From: Flectonema sp. DT1601
Lineage: Eukaryota > Euglenozoa > Diplonemea > Diplonemida > Diplonemidae
Assembly: GCA_964019425.1 (NCBI GenBank)
Contig: OZ025799.1
Location: 1,240,001 to 1,304,000, forward strand
Reading direction: 5' to 3'
DNA length: 64,000 nucleotides
Shown in pieces: positions 1 through 8,763 of the stretch (the first letter of the stretch is position 1; each line of letters opens with the position of its first letter). Made by a program: the position numbers and the translations under genes. Under the pieces are notes generated by a model that saw only the letters and a list, made by a program, of their open reading frames with translations, did not search any database and was not told where the DNA came from.

Positions 1-1
1 A

Positions 2-2044
2 CGTCAGATCGCTGCTGCTATTTGGTGTACCTACTTAATAAACGACTCGTTCTCTACTCCTCCTACTCAAAACCTTAATCACATATCAGACCAGTTCACT
101 TTCCTCGCATCTCACTACCGCCATCGATGTCTCTCTTTATCAGATCAATCTAGTGATGTCTCCCCTGTTTTTGATTACTATCGCAGACATGTTCTGAACA
201 TGCTCCAGTTCGATTCTGTCGAAGATCAATTTTCTGAGTATGAGAATATTCTCAGATATCATGTTGAGAGTAATCCCTTGGGAGGATCTTTGAACTGTTT
301 GAGATTGGAGGTGGGGAGTACGGCGGGTATTCGATTTGCTTGTTCGGTGTTGGGATCGTCTTTTGGTTCATTTCACTCTTGTGGGTTGATTACTGTTGAG
401 AATATTTTGAAAAGGTTGTGTGCTAATCCGCTCACCAATGCCAAAATTCTTTGCTTGGAATTGGAGAAGGGAAACCCCGTCTCAGGTCAAGATGCTATTC
501 CAATAGAAATTATAACATCTGTTTTGTGTTCCTCTCTTGGAATGAACTGTCAGATTGTCGACTGCAAACATCAGACGTCAGAATCTCTTGTTCGGTCATT
601 TGTTGCTTGTTCAGCGTCCGGAAGGATGTTAGTTTTGAAAGGAATAAATCTAATACCAACATCACTCTCTCCTTTACTGCAGTCGTGTGTTGTCTCTCTC
701 TCTGAGTCAGAAAGAAAAGGATGGACGACTATTACGAAATGGGCAAGTTGGCCAATTCAAAACATGCCGGCATCTGAAAATGTCGGATACTCAACTCGAC
801 CAGTTGTTGTTGCGACTCTCGAAGAGGACCAAACAAACGGTTTGTACAAAAAAGGATCATTTCCTCTGGACTACGATGACGCAGAGGCTCTCGAAGCAAT
901 AGTCCCCTGGGAGATTGTTGAGTATTTATCTCTGCTGTGGATTCCTGTTGAGAGGGTCGAATCGTTTATTTCATGTCAATTAAATTTAAATGGAATCTCA
1001 TGTAGTGTGACAGACGTTGAGAGTGTTTGGTGTCCATTATTAAAAACTCTTAATTCCCTTCCAAGAGGAGGATTTAGTTTTCAACAAGCGTACCTGTCAA
1101 TTCTTCATCACTTGAACTCATCTACTAAATATACTTTTGAATCACTCATCTCGATGATGAAAGATATTTCTGTTAAGAATCCAAACTGCCTCAGACAATC
1201 TTCAGAAACAGTGAACGGCATTCAAGATACTAGAGATGCTGTGTTTGTTATTATGGGTGTGTTTTTTTTTTTTTTTTTTTTTGTACCCGACACAGTCAGG
1301 GAAAATCCGAATTATTGTAAGCACATGAGACGTTTCCTTTTCATTTCCTTTTTAAGTGGGTTCAGTGTACTAAATAATAAAACAGATCTTCTACTGTCAG
1401 CTATACTTGAACCGCGAGTAGGAGAGAAACTCAGAAATGAAATTTCAACAACTGGACCTCAACTTCCTGATGCGTTTAAAACATTGCGGGAATCGGTTGA
1501 GCGTAAAATGCTTTTGCAAGGATACAATTTTACGTCTCAATTTGCGAATGGATCGATGGCTTTGTTGTTGTTGTCTTATTTCATACCAGTTACGTTAATG
1601 ATTACATATTCACCACAACAACAATTGATTCAAGGATTGTCAGTTTTACTAAATCAGGTTCCACACGCTAAGACGAGTCATTTAATTGTTCTTCATGAGG
1701 GAGCATTATTTGGAGATCACGGATCACTTGTGGCAGCAGTGAGAGAATCAAAAGCAAAGAGTGTGTCTGACAACACTGTGGGATGGATAATAATTCATCT
1801 GACTGAGAAGACTCTTCGAAATAAAACTTTAATTAAAAACATCGCTGCCATCGCTCGAGAAAGAGCCTTGGACGTTCCAACAGAAGAGTGGCGACACACG
1901 GAAGCAACGACAATTCCGAAGCCTCCGGGAATCAGTTTAGGAAACAATACTAAAATAATTTTAGTAGTAAACAGACAATGTTCATCACTCGAACTACTGC
2001 TACCATTTGTTCTGTTAGTCAAATTATCAATTGAAGAAGCGTAG
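2..2044 (+). CDS. 3' part of a large protein, possibly degenerate dynein-like AAA; 5' end outside window
   Basis: The frame is open from the first base and stops at TAG 2042-2044, so the gene begins upstream and about 680 residues are visible. The first ATG in frame (200) is probably internal. I do not recognise the protein with certainty. A stretch near 430-690 reads like a dynein heavy-chain AAA module whose nucleotide-binding motifs have decayed: GNPVSGQ where a P-loop would be, then a CQIVDCK segment, a hydrophobic VLKGINLIP strand like a lost Walker B, and later RGGFSFQQAYLSILHH. These matches were made by eye and are only suggestive. The C-terminal half has several hydrophobic strands and no clear motif. 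An in-frame run of 21 T at 1262-1282 encodes seven Phe. The gene is intronless and co-oriented with the next three. It could equally be a lineage-specific protein of unknown function. Confidence 0.7.
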   Translation, partial: RQIAAAIWCTYLINDSFSTPPTQNLNHISDQFTFLASHYRHRCLSLSDQSSDVSPVFDYYRRHVLNMLQFDSVEDQFSEYENILRYHVESNPLGGSLNCLRLEVGSTAGIRFACSVLGSSFGSFHSCGLITVENILKRLCANPLTNAKILCLELEKGNPVSGQDAIPIEIITSVLCSSLGMNCQIVDCKHQTSESLVRSFVACSASGRMLVLKGINLIPTSLSPLLQSCVVSLSESERKGWTTITKWASWPIQNMPASENVGYSTRPVVVATLEEDQTNGLYKKGSFPLDYDDAEALEAIVPWEIVEYLSLLWIPVERVESFISCQLNLNGISCSVTDVESVWCPLLKTLNSLPRGGFSFQQAYLSILHHLNSSTKYTFESLISMMKDISVKNPNCLRQSSETVNGIQDTRDAVFVIMGVFFFFFFFVPDTVRENPNYCKHMRRFLFISFLSGFSVLNNKTDLLLSAILEPRVGEKLRNEISTTGPQLPDAFKTLRESVERKMLLQGYNFTSQFANGSMALLLLSYFIPVTLMITYSPQQQLIQGLSVLLNQVPHAKTSHLIVLHEGALFGDHGSLVAAVRESKAKSVSDNTVGWIIIHLTEKTLRNKTLIKNIAAIARERALDVPTEEWRHTEATTIPKPPGISLGNNTKIILVVNRQCSSLELLLPFVLLVKLSIEEA

Positions 2045-2318
2045 GAAGTGTTGTCTTGTCTTTGCAATCTGTTACTGTTAACTCGTATCACTTACACGGT
2101 GAAATCACTCACCAGATCCCTTTCGTAATATTATCGAAGGTCTACTAACTAAGTACTTGTTGTGTGTGGTTGTGTTACTTTTTGTATTTCCTCTTCTTAT
2201 TTATTTAGTGATTCGATACACAAAATGTGATCCCCGAGTCCCCAACAGAGATGTCTTGTTGTGTTTGTTGTCTTTAGTAATTAATTCACTTCAGGGTGTT
2301 ACTTCCCTTAACCATAAT
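2045..2318 (+). promoter_or_regulatory. Intergenic mRNA-processing region (polyadenylation / SL trans-splice acceptor)
   Basis: This 274-bp gap between two co-oriented intronless genes holds two pyrimidine-rich tracts ending in AG: one around 2178-2208 (AG 2207-2208) and one around 2254-2277 (AG 2276-2277). The second is the better acceptor for the downstream ATG at 2319, because two ATGs lie between the first AG and that start. No promoter is recognisable, as expected for polycistronic kinetoplastid transcription. The acceptor choice is an inference. Confidence 0.5.
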
Positions 2319-3599
2319 ATGTTGCCTTCTTACTCTCCTCCCATCTCTCTGTCGCCAGTTGCGGTTAAGAAGACTCCGGAGATGGAGCGAATGATAAAAT
2401 TATCAGAATTAGAAGTAGCGGAAACAGAGTGGGTGAACAATGCTATCGCTAAGTTGGAAAGAGGAAGCGATCACCTTAAAGAATACCAGTCACAATTAAT
2501 ATCTGAAGAAGCGTGGAACGTCTACTTAGAGAGAACGAAAAATGCAACGAAAACAGATGTCCGCAAGGATTGGAAAATGGAAGACGACACCTGGTATAGT
2601 CCAAGAGCAAAACGTGTTAAGTCTGACATGCAATCTTTATTATGGGGTGAAGTCACTACTGATTCGGGTATCTTAAAATTGAGAATTAAAAGACCTTTTA
2701 CTGCAACACAACTTCTCGCAGTTGTCGAAAAGGTTTGTGCAGCCAGGGGGACTTCAGAAGTTCGCTACGCATCTACCGCTTTACCAAAAGTATCACTAAG
2801 TAGTTTCTTAAAACAATGGGCAGACAAGGCAGCGTTGCAACTACAAACAAATACAGAAATAATCCTTCAAAGAATCCACGAAGGGATCAGAGTTCATTCT
2901 GCGAATCACAATCAAATAAAAGTCTTCCAAGCGATGCTTCAGAACACGTGTGATGAAGAATTCCAATACGTTCAACATCACCTTTCTACAAATATCAAAG
3001 CGCATATTAGAGGAATTATTGAGGCTGAGAATCCTGGTTCTGAATTACAGAGAGACATCATTCTGAGAGAGAGAATGGAAGGTTTGCTCCACCCTTATGA
3101 ATGGGAAGACACAGTTCGTACTTTATACAGTGATAGGGATATACCTGTAGTGTTGACAGCCTGCAATAAAAAGATATCATCTTATGCTCCCTCAAGAAAG
3201 AGGATCGGTCCAATTAACGTACCTAACCCGGCAGCAAGACCAGGGCTTATCTATTATTCTGATTTCGTGGGTGTTTGTTTGGAGTTTCAGTTCAAGGCGC
3301 ATGTTGAATATTTAAAAAGGTTTTCACAATTATTTAAACACATCGACTCTGATGGTGATGGTATCCTTTCTGATTATCAGTTCAAAGATCTCACTCGAAC
3401 CATTGCTCCGAATGTATCGCCAGCGCTACTCGACACCTACCTGGACTTGATAGATCCTGGACACTCAAAGACTGTCACATTCTCTGATGTTACAAATTGT
3501 CTTCACAAAGAAATTGATATTTGGCTTTCTGAATTCCCTGAGGAAACATCATCAAAAGAAATGCAACGATTCATGTCGTGCTACAGAGCTGGTCGTTGA
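2319..3599 (+). CDS. EF-hand domain protein, otherwise hypothetical (426 aa)
   Basis: The ATG at 2319 is preferred. The frame is open further upstream to a TTG at 2157, but that leader is a hydrophobic translation of the pyrimidine-rich splice region. The N-terminal two thirds is charged and helix-rich, without a recognised domain. Near the C-terminus is one good EF-hand loop, DSDGDGILSDYQ, with acidic residues at loop positions 1, 3 and 5, Gly at 6 and Gln where Glu is usual at 12. A second, degenerate loop follows about 37 residues later (DPGHSKTVTFSD). This is the normal spacing of an EF-hand pair, in which only the first would bind calcium well. No signal peptide or membrane segment is seen with this start. 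Many kinetoplastid proteins of this build are flagellar or cytoskeletal, but nothing here proves that. It lies between the possible AAA protein and an unknown gene on the same strand. Confidence 0.75.
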   Translation: MLPSYSPPISLSPVAVKKTPEMERMIKLSELEVAETEWVNNAIAKLERGSDHLKEYQSQLISEEAWNVYLERTKNATKTDVRKDWKMEDDTWYSPRAKRVKSDMQSLLWGEVTTDSGILKLRIKRPFTATQLLAVVEKVCAARGTSEVRYASTALPKVSLSSFLKQWADKAALQLQTNTEIILQRIHEGIRVHSANHNQIKVFQAMLQNTCDEEFQYVQHHLSTNIKAHIRGIIEAENPGSELQRDIILRERMEGLLHPYEWEDTVRTLYSDRDIPVVLTACNKKISSYAPSRKRIGPINVPNPAARPGLIYYSDFVGVCLEFQFKAHVEYLKRFSQLFKHIDSDGDGILSDYQFKDLTRTIAPNVSPALLDTYLDLIDPGHSKTVTFSDVTNCLHKEIDIWLSEFPEETSSKEMQRFMSCYRAGR

Positions 3600-3867
3600 G
3601 AACGTCTGCTGTAAAAGTTTCCCGAGCAACAGTTCATCTACAGCTCGTTATTACTATTTTATGTTTTATATTTCCCCGTTTCTTTTTTTTTTTTTTTTTT
3701 GACATTCTCTTAACGGTCAGCAATTGACAAGTTGTATTGTATTCAATAACCTTTTCTATTTATAATTAAATAAACAACAACTAATCGTCTTCTCACAACA
3801 GGTACGAGATGTCTGGACAGCTGTTGGTTGAACTTCTTCTTTCCTTCTAAAACTACTCAAAAGTAAG
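3600..3867 (+). promoter_or_regulatory. Intergenic processing region with long T tract and two candidate SL acceptors
   Basis: A pyrimidine run (CCCCGTTTC followed by an uninterrupted T tract) lies near 3674-3701. Candidate acceptors are AG 3800-3801 (after TCTTCTCACAAC) and AG 3862-3863 (after a second tract, 3832-3848). Splicing at the first would leave a 13-codon upstream ORF beginning at ATG 3809. Splicing at the second would leave only four bases before the ATG at 3868. Which site is used cannot be decided from sequence. Confidence 0.5.
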
Positions 3868-5028
3868 ATGTCTCTTAATCCGGAACTTGGAGTTGTAAAT
3901 CCTGCCAACACCAGCTGGGTTAAAGTGATTGACGCAATCCTTGAAGCTGATTTAATGAAAGATATTCAATACGTCAGTGAACAGATTGAACATGACAGCA
4001 GACTAACTCTCAGAGAATTACGTGGATATGTTCATCAATGCGATCACAGAATTGTGAGAGAAAAGTTTGCCGTAGCACTCCAGAAGTGTATTCAAGTAAT
4101 GGTTGAGTGGGCTCGTCTTCAAGGAAGAGATTCAGAAACTCTTTGGACAGAGCGGATTGAAACTGTAGTCGCGAGAGTTGATGAAATAGTAACGAAAGCG
4201 ATAACTGGTCCTGTTCAGGAGTCGAATCATTCGGAGATAAAATTATCTGCTTCGATTAATGATATCAACTGGAGTGATCCAGAGAAACAATCCTGGCTAC
4301 TCTCCCTCACGTCTACTACTGATGATGAAGCCGTCCGTGTTCTAACTGATCTCTCTCAACGACCAGAAGTAGTAGCAGCCTCAGGTAGCTACACATCGTT
4401 AGTAGAATCGATATCGAGTTCTTCTTATTCTGTTGATCAGTTTTATCGTAAACTGTGTCACAGTATCACTTGTTTAAAACAGGTAGCTGCTAAAGAATCC
4501 ATCGCAACGATGGGATCTTTAAACCGTTCACTCAGACCATTAGAAAGATATATTAAATCTATTCATGCCCGTCTCTCACTCACTTCAAAAAAGACAACTG
4601 TACCGAAGGAGTTTCCTCGGCCAGTTAAAAAAATGAGTCAAACAAAAGCAAAGCTACTCCATATTTCTGCAAACTTAAAAGTAGCTGACTTGAGGGTAAC
4701 GAGGAGCAACATGAAGATGGTCAGCTCGTCACTTGCAAAGATCGAATCTGCAAAAGTCAACCGAATGAGAATTAAGAAACGGACGGAAAGGGTGTCGTTG
4801 TCGTCTTTCTGCCCGCACCCTCCCATCGTCGTGTCTGATTCTGGTCAGCTGAACACTGCACTTACTCTTTTAGGAAATGATGAAGAAGTACGAAAAGTTG
4901 TAACTGATAACTTAACAAGTCGAATAAGAATAGACCCCCCGACAGGTGCCGCCAACGTTGCAGTCCAGCTGTCAAAGTTGGTCGCTCTGAGGTGTGGGGG
5001 ATTGAATGAAAATACTGATTGTAACTGA
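3868..5028 (+). CDS. Hypothetical protein (386 aa), helical
   Basis: The ORF runs from ATG 3868 to TGA 5026-5028. I recognise no family. The N-terminal ~250 residues look mostly alpha-helical, with regular charged and hydrophobic spacing. Residues ~230-320 are strongly basic (many Lys and Arg, including KMRIKKR-like clusters), which could suit nucleic-acid, microtubule or acidic-partner binding. The C-terminal ~70 residues are more hydrophobic. No signal peptide, membrane span or catalytic motif was seen. It sits in the same directional cluster as the genes around it, with 268 bp upstream and only 82 bp downstream, typical of a kinetoplastid polycistron. Neighbours in such clusters need not share function. 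Confidence 0.75.
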   Translation: MSLNPELGVVNPANTSWVKVIDAILEADLMKDIQYVSEQIEHDSRLTLRELRGYVHQCDHRIVREKFAVALQKCIQVMVEWARLQGRDSETLWTERIETVVARVDEIVTKAITGPVQESNHSEIKLSASINDINWSDPEKQSWLLSLTSTTDDEAVRVLTDLSQRPEVVAASGSYTSLVESISSSSYSVDQFYRKLCHSITCLKQVAAKESIATMGSLNRSLRPLERYIKSIHARLSLTSKKTTVPKEFPRPVKKMSQTKAKLLHISANLKVADLRVTRSNMKMVSSSLAKIESAKVNRMRIKKRTERVSLSSFCPHPPIVVSDSGQLNTALTLLGNDEEVRKVVTDNLTSRIRIDPPTGAANVAVQLSKLVALRCGGLNENTDCN

Positions 5029-5110
5029 CGATGGCTAATTGTTTTAACTTCGCAATCTACTTACGTTTTATTTTATTTTCCGCCGAAACCGCAGGAATAA
5101 CAATAAAAAG
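5029..5110 (+). promoter_or_regulatory. Short intergenic region with SL trans-splice acceptor
   Basis: A pyrimidine-rich stretch at about 5061-5081 is followed by CCGCAG, with AG at 5093-5094. This places a 16-nt 5' UTR before the ATG at 5111. It is the cleanest acceptor in the cluster and supports that start. Confidence 0.6.
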
Positions 5111-6109
5111 ATGTCATTGTCGGTGTTAATGACTGTGGCAGCGGCGACGACCTGGCCAGACGTTGGGAGCATTGTTGGGATATTAGGCGTACCAGGCAGT
5201 CAGGGATGTGATAGTTTAGAAACAGCAATCCCGGGGCTCAAAGACGATGGTGGGTTTTCATGTTACACAACAGTGTACGCTAAATGGATTGAGCAGTCTG
5301 GTGGTAGAGTCGTTTCACTCCCATACGACATGAGAGATGCTGAACCAGAAAGACTTGATGAACTGATTGATAGTCTTAACGGCTTCTTAGTGACTGGAGG
5401 AGGGCTTGAGATTGGTGTTCAAAACCCACCTGTGCCGGTTAAGAAATACATGAAAACCTTGACATACCTGTACGATGCTGTTGGTAAAAAACATAAAGAG
5501 GGAGTCTACCTCCCACTATGGGGTACTTGTATGGGGTTTCAATCACTTTCGATCGTTGGGGCAGGTGGTAATGTAAGTATTTTGGAACTCGGTGACTTCG
5601 ACAGCGAGGATCTATCTCTCGCTTTAGACCCAACAAGTATTGCGAGGCAATCAAAACTGTTTAGAGATGCCCCTCAAGATATTTATGAGATTCTTACTAC
5701 TCAAAACGTAACGGCTAATCTTCATCACGATGGTGTTCCTCCTTCTAACTTCAACACCAACCCACAGCTGTCAAAATCTTTTAAATTATTATCTACAAAT
5801 GTTGATCGAAAAGGAAAGCCATTCGGATCATCAATGGAACATGTGACTCTTCCTATCTACGCAACTCAGTTCCATCCTGAGCGTCCTCAATACGAATGGA
5901 CAACGGGACACAATTTTAACAGAAGCTACGGGGCGATCAGATCGATGGCTTACTTGTCTCATTTCTTTATATCCGAAACTCACAAAAACGATCAAAAAAT
6001 AAACTCAACGGACCTCCTGGAATGGTCAAACAATCACACAACAGATGGCATGCGACAGATGATCGATGGAAGGTTGGGATGTGATGGAAAGTTTATTTTC
6101 TCGCGTTAA
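5111..6109 (+). CDS. GGH: Gamma-glutamyl hydrolase (peptidase family C26)
   Basis: The 332-residue protein has the class-I glutamine-amidotransferase-like fold signature of folylpoly-gamma-glutamate hydrolases. The nucleophile motif is WGTCMGFQ with Cys at residue 140. The catalytic HPE triplet is in QFHPERPQYEW, with His255 and Glu257. A GGG turn follows a short strand near residue 97 (LVTGGGLEIG), where the family has its oxyanion-side loop. The family removes glutamates from folylpolyglutamates, usually in a lysosome-like compartment or outside the cell. The N-terminus (residues 1-17, small and hydrophobic) could be a short signal peptide, but this is weak. Length matches the family (about 300-320 residues). 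The start ATG 5111 follows a good splice acceptor. The gene is the last convincing protein gene before the RNA array. Confidence 0.9.
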   Translation: MSLSVLMTVAAATTWPDVGSIVGILGVPGSQGCDSLETAIPGLKDDGGFSCYTTVYAKWIEQSGGRVVSLPYDMRDAEPERLDELIDSLNGFLVTGGGLEIGVQNPPVPVKKYMKTLTYLYDAVGKKHKEGVYLPLWGTCMGFQSLSIVGAGGNVSILELGDFDSEDLSLALDPTSIARQSKLFRDAPQDIYEILTTQNVTANLHHDGVPPSNFNTNPQLSKSFKLLSTNVDRKGKPFGSSMEHVTLPIYATQFHPERPQYEWTTGHNFNRSYGAIRSMAYLSHFFISETHKNDQKINSTDLLEWSNNHTTDGMRQMIDGRLGCDGKFIFSR

Positions 6110-8268
6110 AAGGAAAAAAGAAAATCTTCTTTTTTTTTGCATGATGATAAACAGGAATTGTTTTTTCTTCTTCTTTTCCCTCCTCTTTTCTTCTGGAGGG
6201 ATAGATATACCTATTTGAACTAAAGTGAGAGGGGAAAAAGAAAAAAAAGACAACTCGCGTACGTTTTCTTCCTTTCTATTCCAAAAAGGAAATGAGGATT
6301 TGAATCCAACCGTTAATAAAAAAAACAGCAACAGCAACAAAAGAAAGCAATTAAAACGTGTCTACATTAGAGATTTGTGTAGTTTGGGTTTCCTGATTCA
6401 ATCCAAGCAATTGAAAAAGGAACCGCAACAACAACTTATTATCTCAGCATGTGACTACCTGAATGTCGGCACATCAGTGACCGGCGTGGTTGTTGGTGCT
6501 ATTCGTCGTTTTTTTTCTTTTTTCCCACACCCATCCCGATCGACCCGGTTGGACAACAAAACAACGACGGAGTAAAAAAGGAAATTGTGAAGTTGCCCAA
6601 TTCTCTCTAACAACAACCTTGTTACAGAAGAACAAATTATTTTTTGGGGGGCAGCACATTCGTTTCTTAGATCTCACAGTCTAATGCAAACAGGTTGTTC
6701 GGCATAAAAAACGAAGTCTATTTTCTATTACCGTGTGTCTGTATGTCTGCAACCAGCGTGGTTTGTTGTTCCCTTCTTCGTCTTTTGGTTATAGCCCACA
6801 ATGGATTTTAGACTTAAGGAAAGGTCAGTTAGTGTGAGTCACACATACTGTTTCTGGTTCTCTGTTTTGGTTTGTTCTGAGATTTTTATTTATTTTATTT
6901 TGCAGTTTGAAGAGTCTCATGGAAGAGAAGGATCTGATGATTCTTATGTTACTTCATCTCAGCAGTGTTAACGATTGATGCCAGTAAGGAGTTTAAGATC
7001 CGAATTACTTAACATGACCTCAATGACTACTGTTGAGATAGATTCTGGAAAGCGAATTTGGGTTCTTAAGAAAAGTTTAAGAAGCAACAAGTTGCGATGA
7101 ACAGGGGGACGGTAACTGCCTTCTGTATGCCACACAGAATGCGCTCACTGGTATGCGAATGCGGATATCCCTTCCCATCAAGACCTCAGACACTAGATCT
7201 GAGAAGAGGGATGGACCGTGCAGGTAATGACTCCGTGGGTAGAGCAATATGAAAGCAGCCGGTGTTGCATATAAAGATCATCGTATTACAGCAAGACGGG
7301 CTATGAGCTGGAGGGTTCTTCCAGAGACATGTTTCTTTACCGAAGACCAGAAGGAGGTTCACGACCACTTCTCATTTCTGCTAACCCACCACACCAACAG
7401 AACTATTCATTTGGAATCAGCTGGGGGAAATCATCTATGCACTAGGTCTGGTGAAACGAAGAAGGAATGCATAAAGAAATTTGAAAGTGATATCAGGTGG
7501 TGATTCTAAGTGGTCTATGAAGATATGGCAGACAATAAAAGTGAGGAAAAAATGCATAGAAACTGTTGAAAAAATGAAGAACTTGAAGTGTTGAACTATT
7601 TGACCTCGTCTACTGTTTAAATAATGTGTGCAAGGCTCTTTTTATTTCTTTCTCTTTGAATTAATGACTCTTGCCTGCGCTAGAGATACCAGTCTGTTCA
7701 GGCTGCACAAAGCTTGCCTTTTCCTTTTTTGAAGGAATGATTGTCTCTTGATTTATCCTTGCAATGCATAACAATTCTACTCTGGATAGAAATAAGTATT
7801 AATAAGCTTATCGTTCATTCTCACAATAAAATAAAAATGTGAGAAAAAGTACAAGACCTTCATAAATAGAAATGTGAGAATTATTGAAGCTTCCCTGCAC
7901 TAGAAATGTGAACTGGGTAGTAAAAGGGTTAAACATAACCTACTGTGACTTGTGACTGTTGTTTTTCTTTTCTTGTTTCTGCTTCAAGTTACTCAGTTTA
8001 TCTAATGGAAATTGCGTTGGAGAAAAGGATCAAATTTATCTTTTGCGTCTACATTTACTTGTATGCATGGTTTTGCCCTCCATCTTGGAGGACTTCATCA
8101 CTTTTCTCCTGGCTGTTTGGGCTTTTGGCACATTGGCAGGTTAGCGGGTCAGGCAAGGAGGCCAACATTCTTGTGTCAACGAAGAACTGCAGGGTTGTTG
8201 AGCAGCGGCACTAAGGTATGGGGGGAAGGCATACCACTTCCGAAAATTTCGCATTTCGGGGGCGGAGG
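6110..8268. other. Gene-poor region between the last protein gene and the 5S/SL array
   Basis: It begins with pyrimidine- and purine-rich 3' UTR-like sequence (to about 6340). Only short ORFs in scattered frames follow, none with recognisable motifs or consistent coding character. Short imperfect repeats are visible (for example AGAAATGTGA-type words near 7836, 7869 and 7904). I see no tRNA or snRNA that I can support. The far end carries a hairpin that straddles the array edge. Confidence 0.6.
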
Positions 8269-8418
8269 CCCCGAAAGACGTAATTTTCGCCGCCCGTACG
8301 TTAACGTTAAAGCTAAGACCGAGCCCCAGCCCCACTCTGCAAAATCAATAAAATTTTCTAAATTTTTTCCTGGTGGGTTGCCCCATGAAACTCCCAAGAA
8401 ATAAAAAAATCCGCTATT

Positions 8419-8537
8419 GCCTGCGGCCATACTCTGGTGAATGCACCCCATCCCGCCCGATTTGGGAAGTTAAGCACCAGCAGGCCTGGTTAGTACTGCG
8501 GTGAGTGATCACGTGGGAACCCCGGGTGCTTGCAGGC
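8419..8537 (+). rRNA. 5S ribosomal RNA (first of 64 intact copies)
   Basis: The 119-nt gene begins GCCTGCGGCC and ends TTGCAGGC, whose last six bases pair with the first six (helix I). Conserved 5S blocks are present in order: CATCCCG, GATTTGGGAAGTTAAGC and the GGTTAGTACTGCGGTG region, followed by GGGAACCCCGGGTG. The RNA is a structural part of the large ribosomal subunit and is made by RNA polymerase III. Copies in later blocks are listed by start position in the block entries; each is 119 nt. Confidence 0.97.
8467..8515 (+). promoter_or_regulatory. Internal 5S promoter (box A to box C region)
   Basis: AAGTTAAGC at 8467-8475 matches box A. The GGTTAGTACTGCGGTGAG region up to about 8515 corresponds to the intermediate element and box C, where the TFIIIA-type factor binds in other eukaryotes. 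The same elements repeat in every 5S copy. Confidence 0.7.
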
Positions 8538-8542
8538 TTTTT
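8538..8542 (+). terminator. RNA polymerase III terminator of 5S gene
   Basis: A run of five T follows the 5S 3' end directly, as expected for polymerase III termination. It repeats after each 5S copy. Confidence 0.8.
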
Positions 8543-8645
8543 CCCTTACTTCCCTACCCGCAAGCAGGCATTTCTGTTAGTTCTGGCTGGTAGTTCTAAA
8601 AGCCACACAATTTCTAATTACCTGGGGTAACTACTTTTTAAGGTT

Positions 8646-8756
8646 AACCAACGATTCTAAAGCTACAGTTTCTGTACTTTATTGGTACAGTCTCAACATC
8701 CGAGCTTGCTTGGAATATTTAGCTGACCTCTTAGGAAGAATTTTCTTCCTTTGGGG
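8646..8756 (+). ncRNA. Spliced-leader RNA gene (first of 57 intact copies)
   Basis: The exon is 8646-8684, 39 nt, starting AACCAACGATTC and ending CTGTACTTTATTG, the hallmark end of kinetoplastid leaders. The intron begins GTACAG at 8685. A stem-loop CCGAGC-TTG-CTTGG lies just inside the intron, and a GGAAGAATTTTCTTCC palindrome holds an AATTTT Sm-like site near 8739-8744. The RNA is about 111 nt before a T tract, within the usual range. It donates the capped exon to every nuclear mRNA by trans-splicing. Exon nt 4 is C where the well-known leaders have U. The spacer upstream (8543-8645) must hold the polymerase II promoter, but I cannot place its elements. Confidence 0.95.
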
Positions 8757-8763
8757 TTTTTTT
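8757..8763 (+). terminator. T-tract terminator of SL RNA gene
   Basis: Seven T follow GGGG directly downstream of the Sm-like region. Kinetoplastid SL genes end transcription at such T tracts. It repeats in each unit. Confidence 0.75.

Noticed and set aside
2157-2318. N-terminal extension of the EF-hand gene starting at TTG
   Set aside because: Its hydrophobic look comes from pyrimidine-rich splice signals. ATG 2319 follows a good acceptor.
7225-7330. tRNA-like A-box (GTGGGTAGAGCAA) and weak B-box
   Set aside because: No acceptor or anticodon stem could be paired, and the B-box match is poor.
7249-8214. Short plus-strand ORFs in the region before the array
   Set aside because: They overlap in different frames, lack motifs and have no splice acceptor set-up that I could defend.
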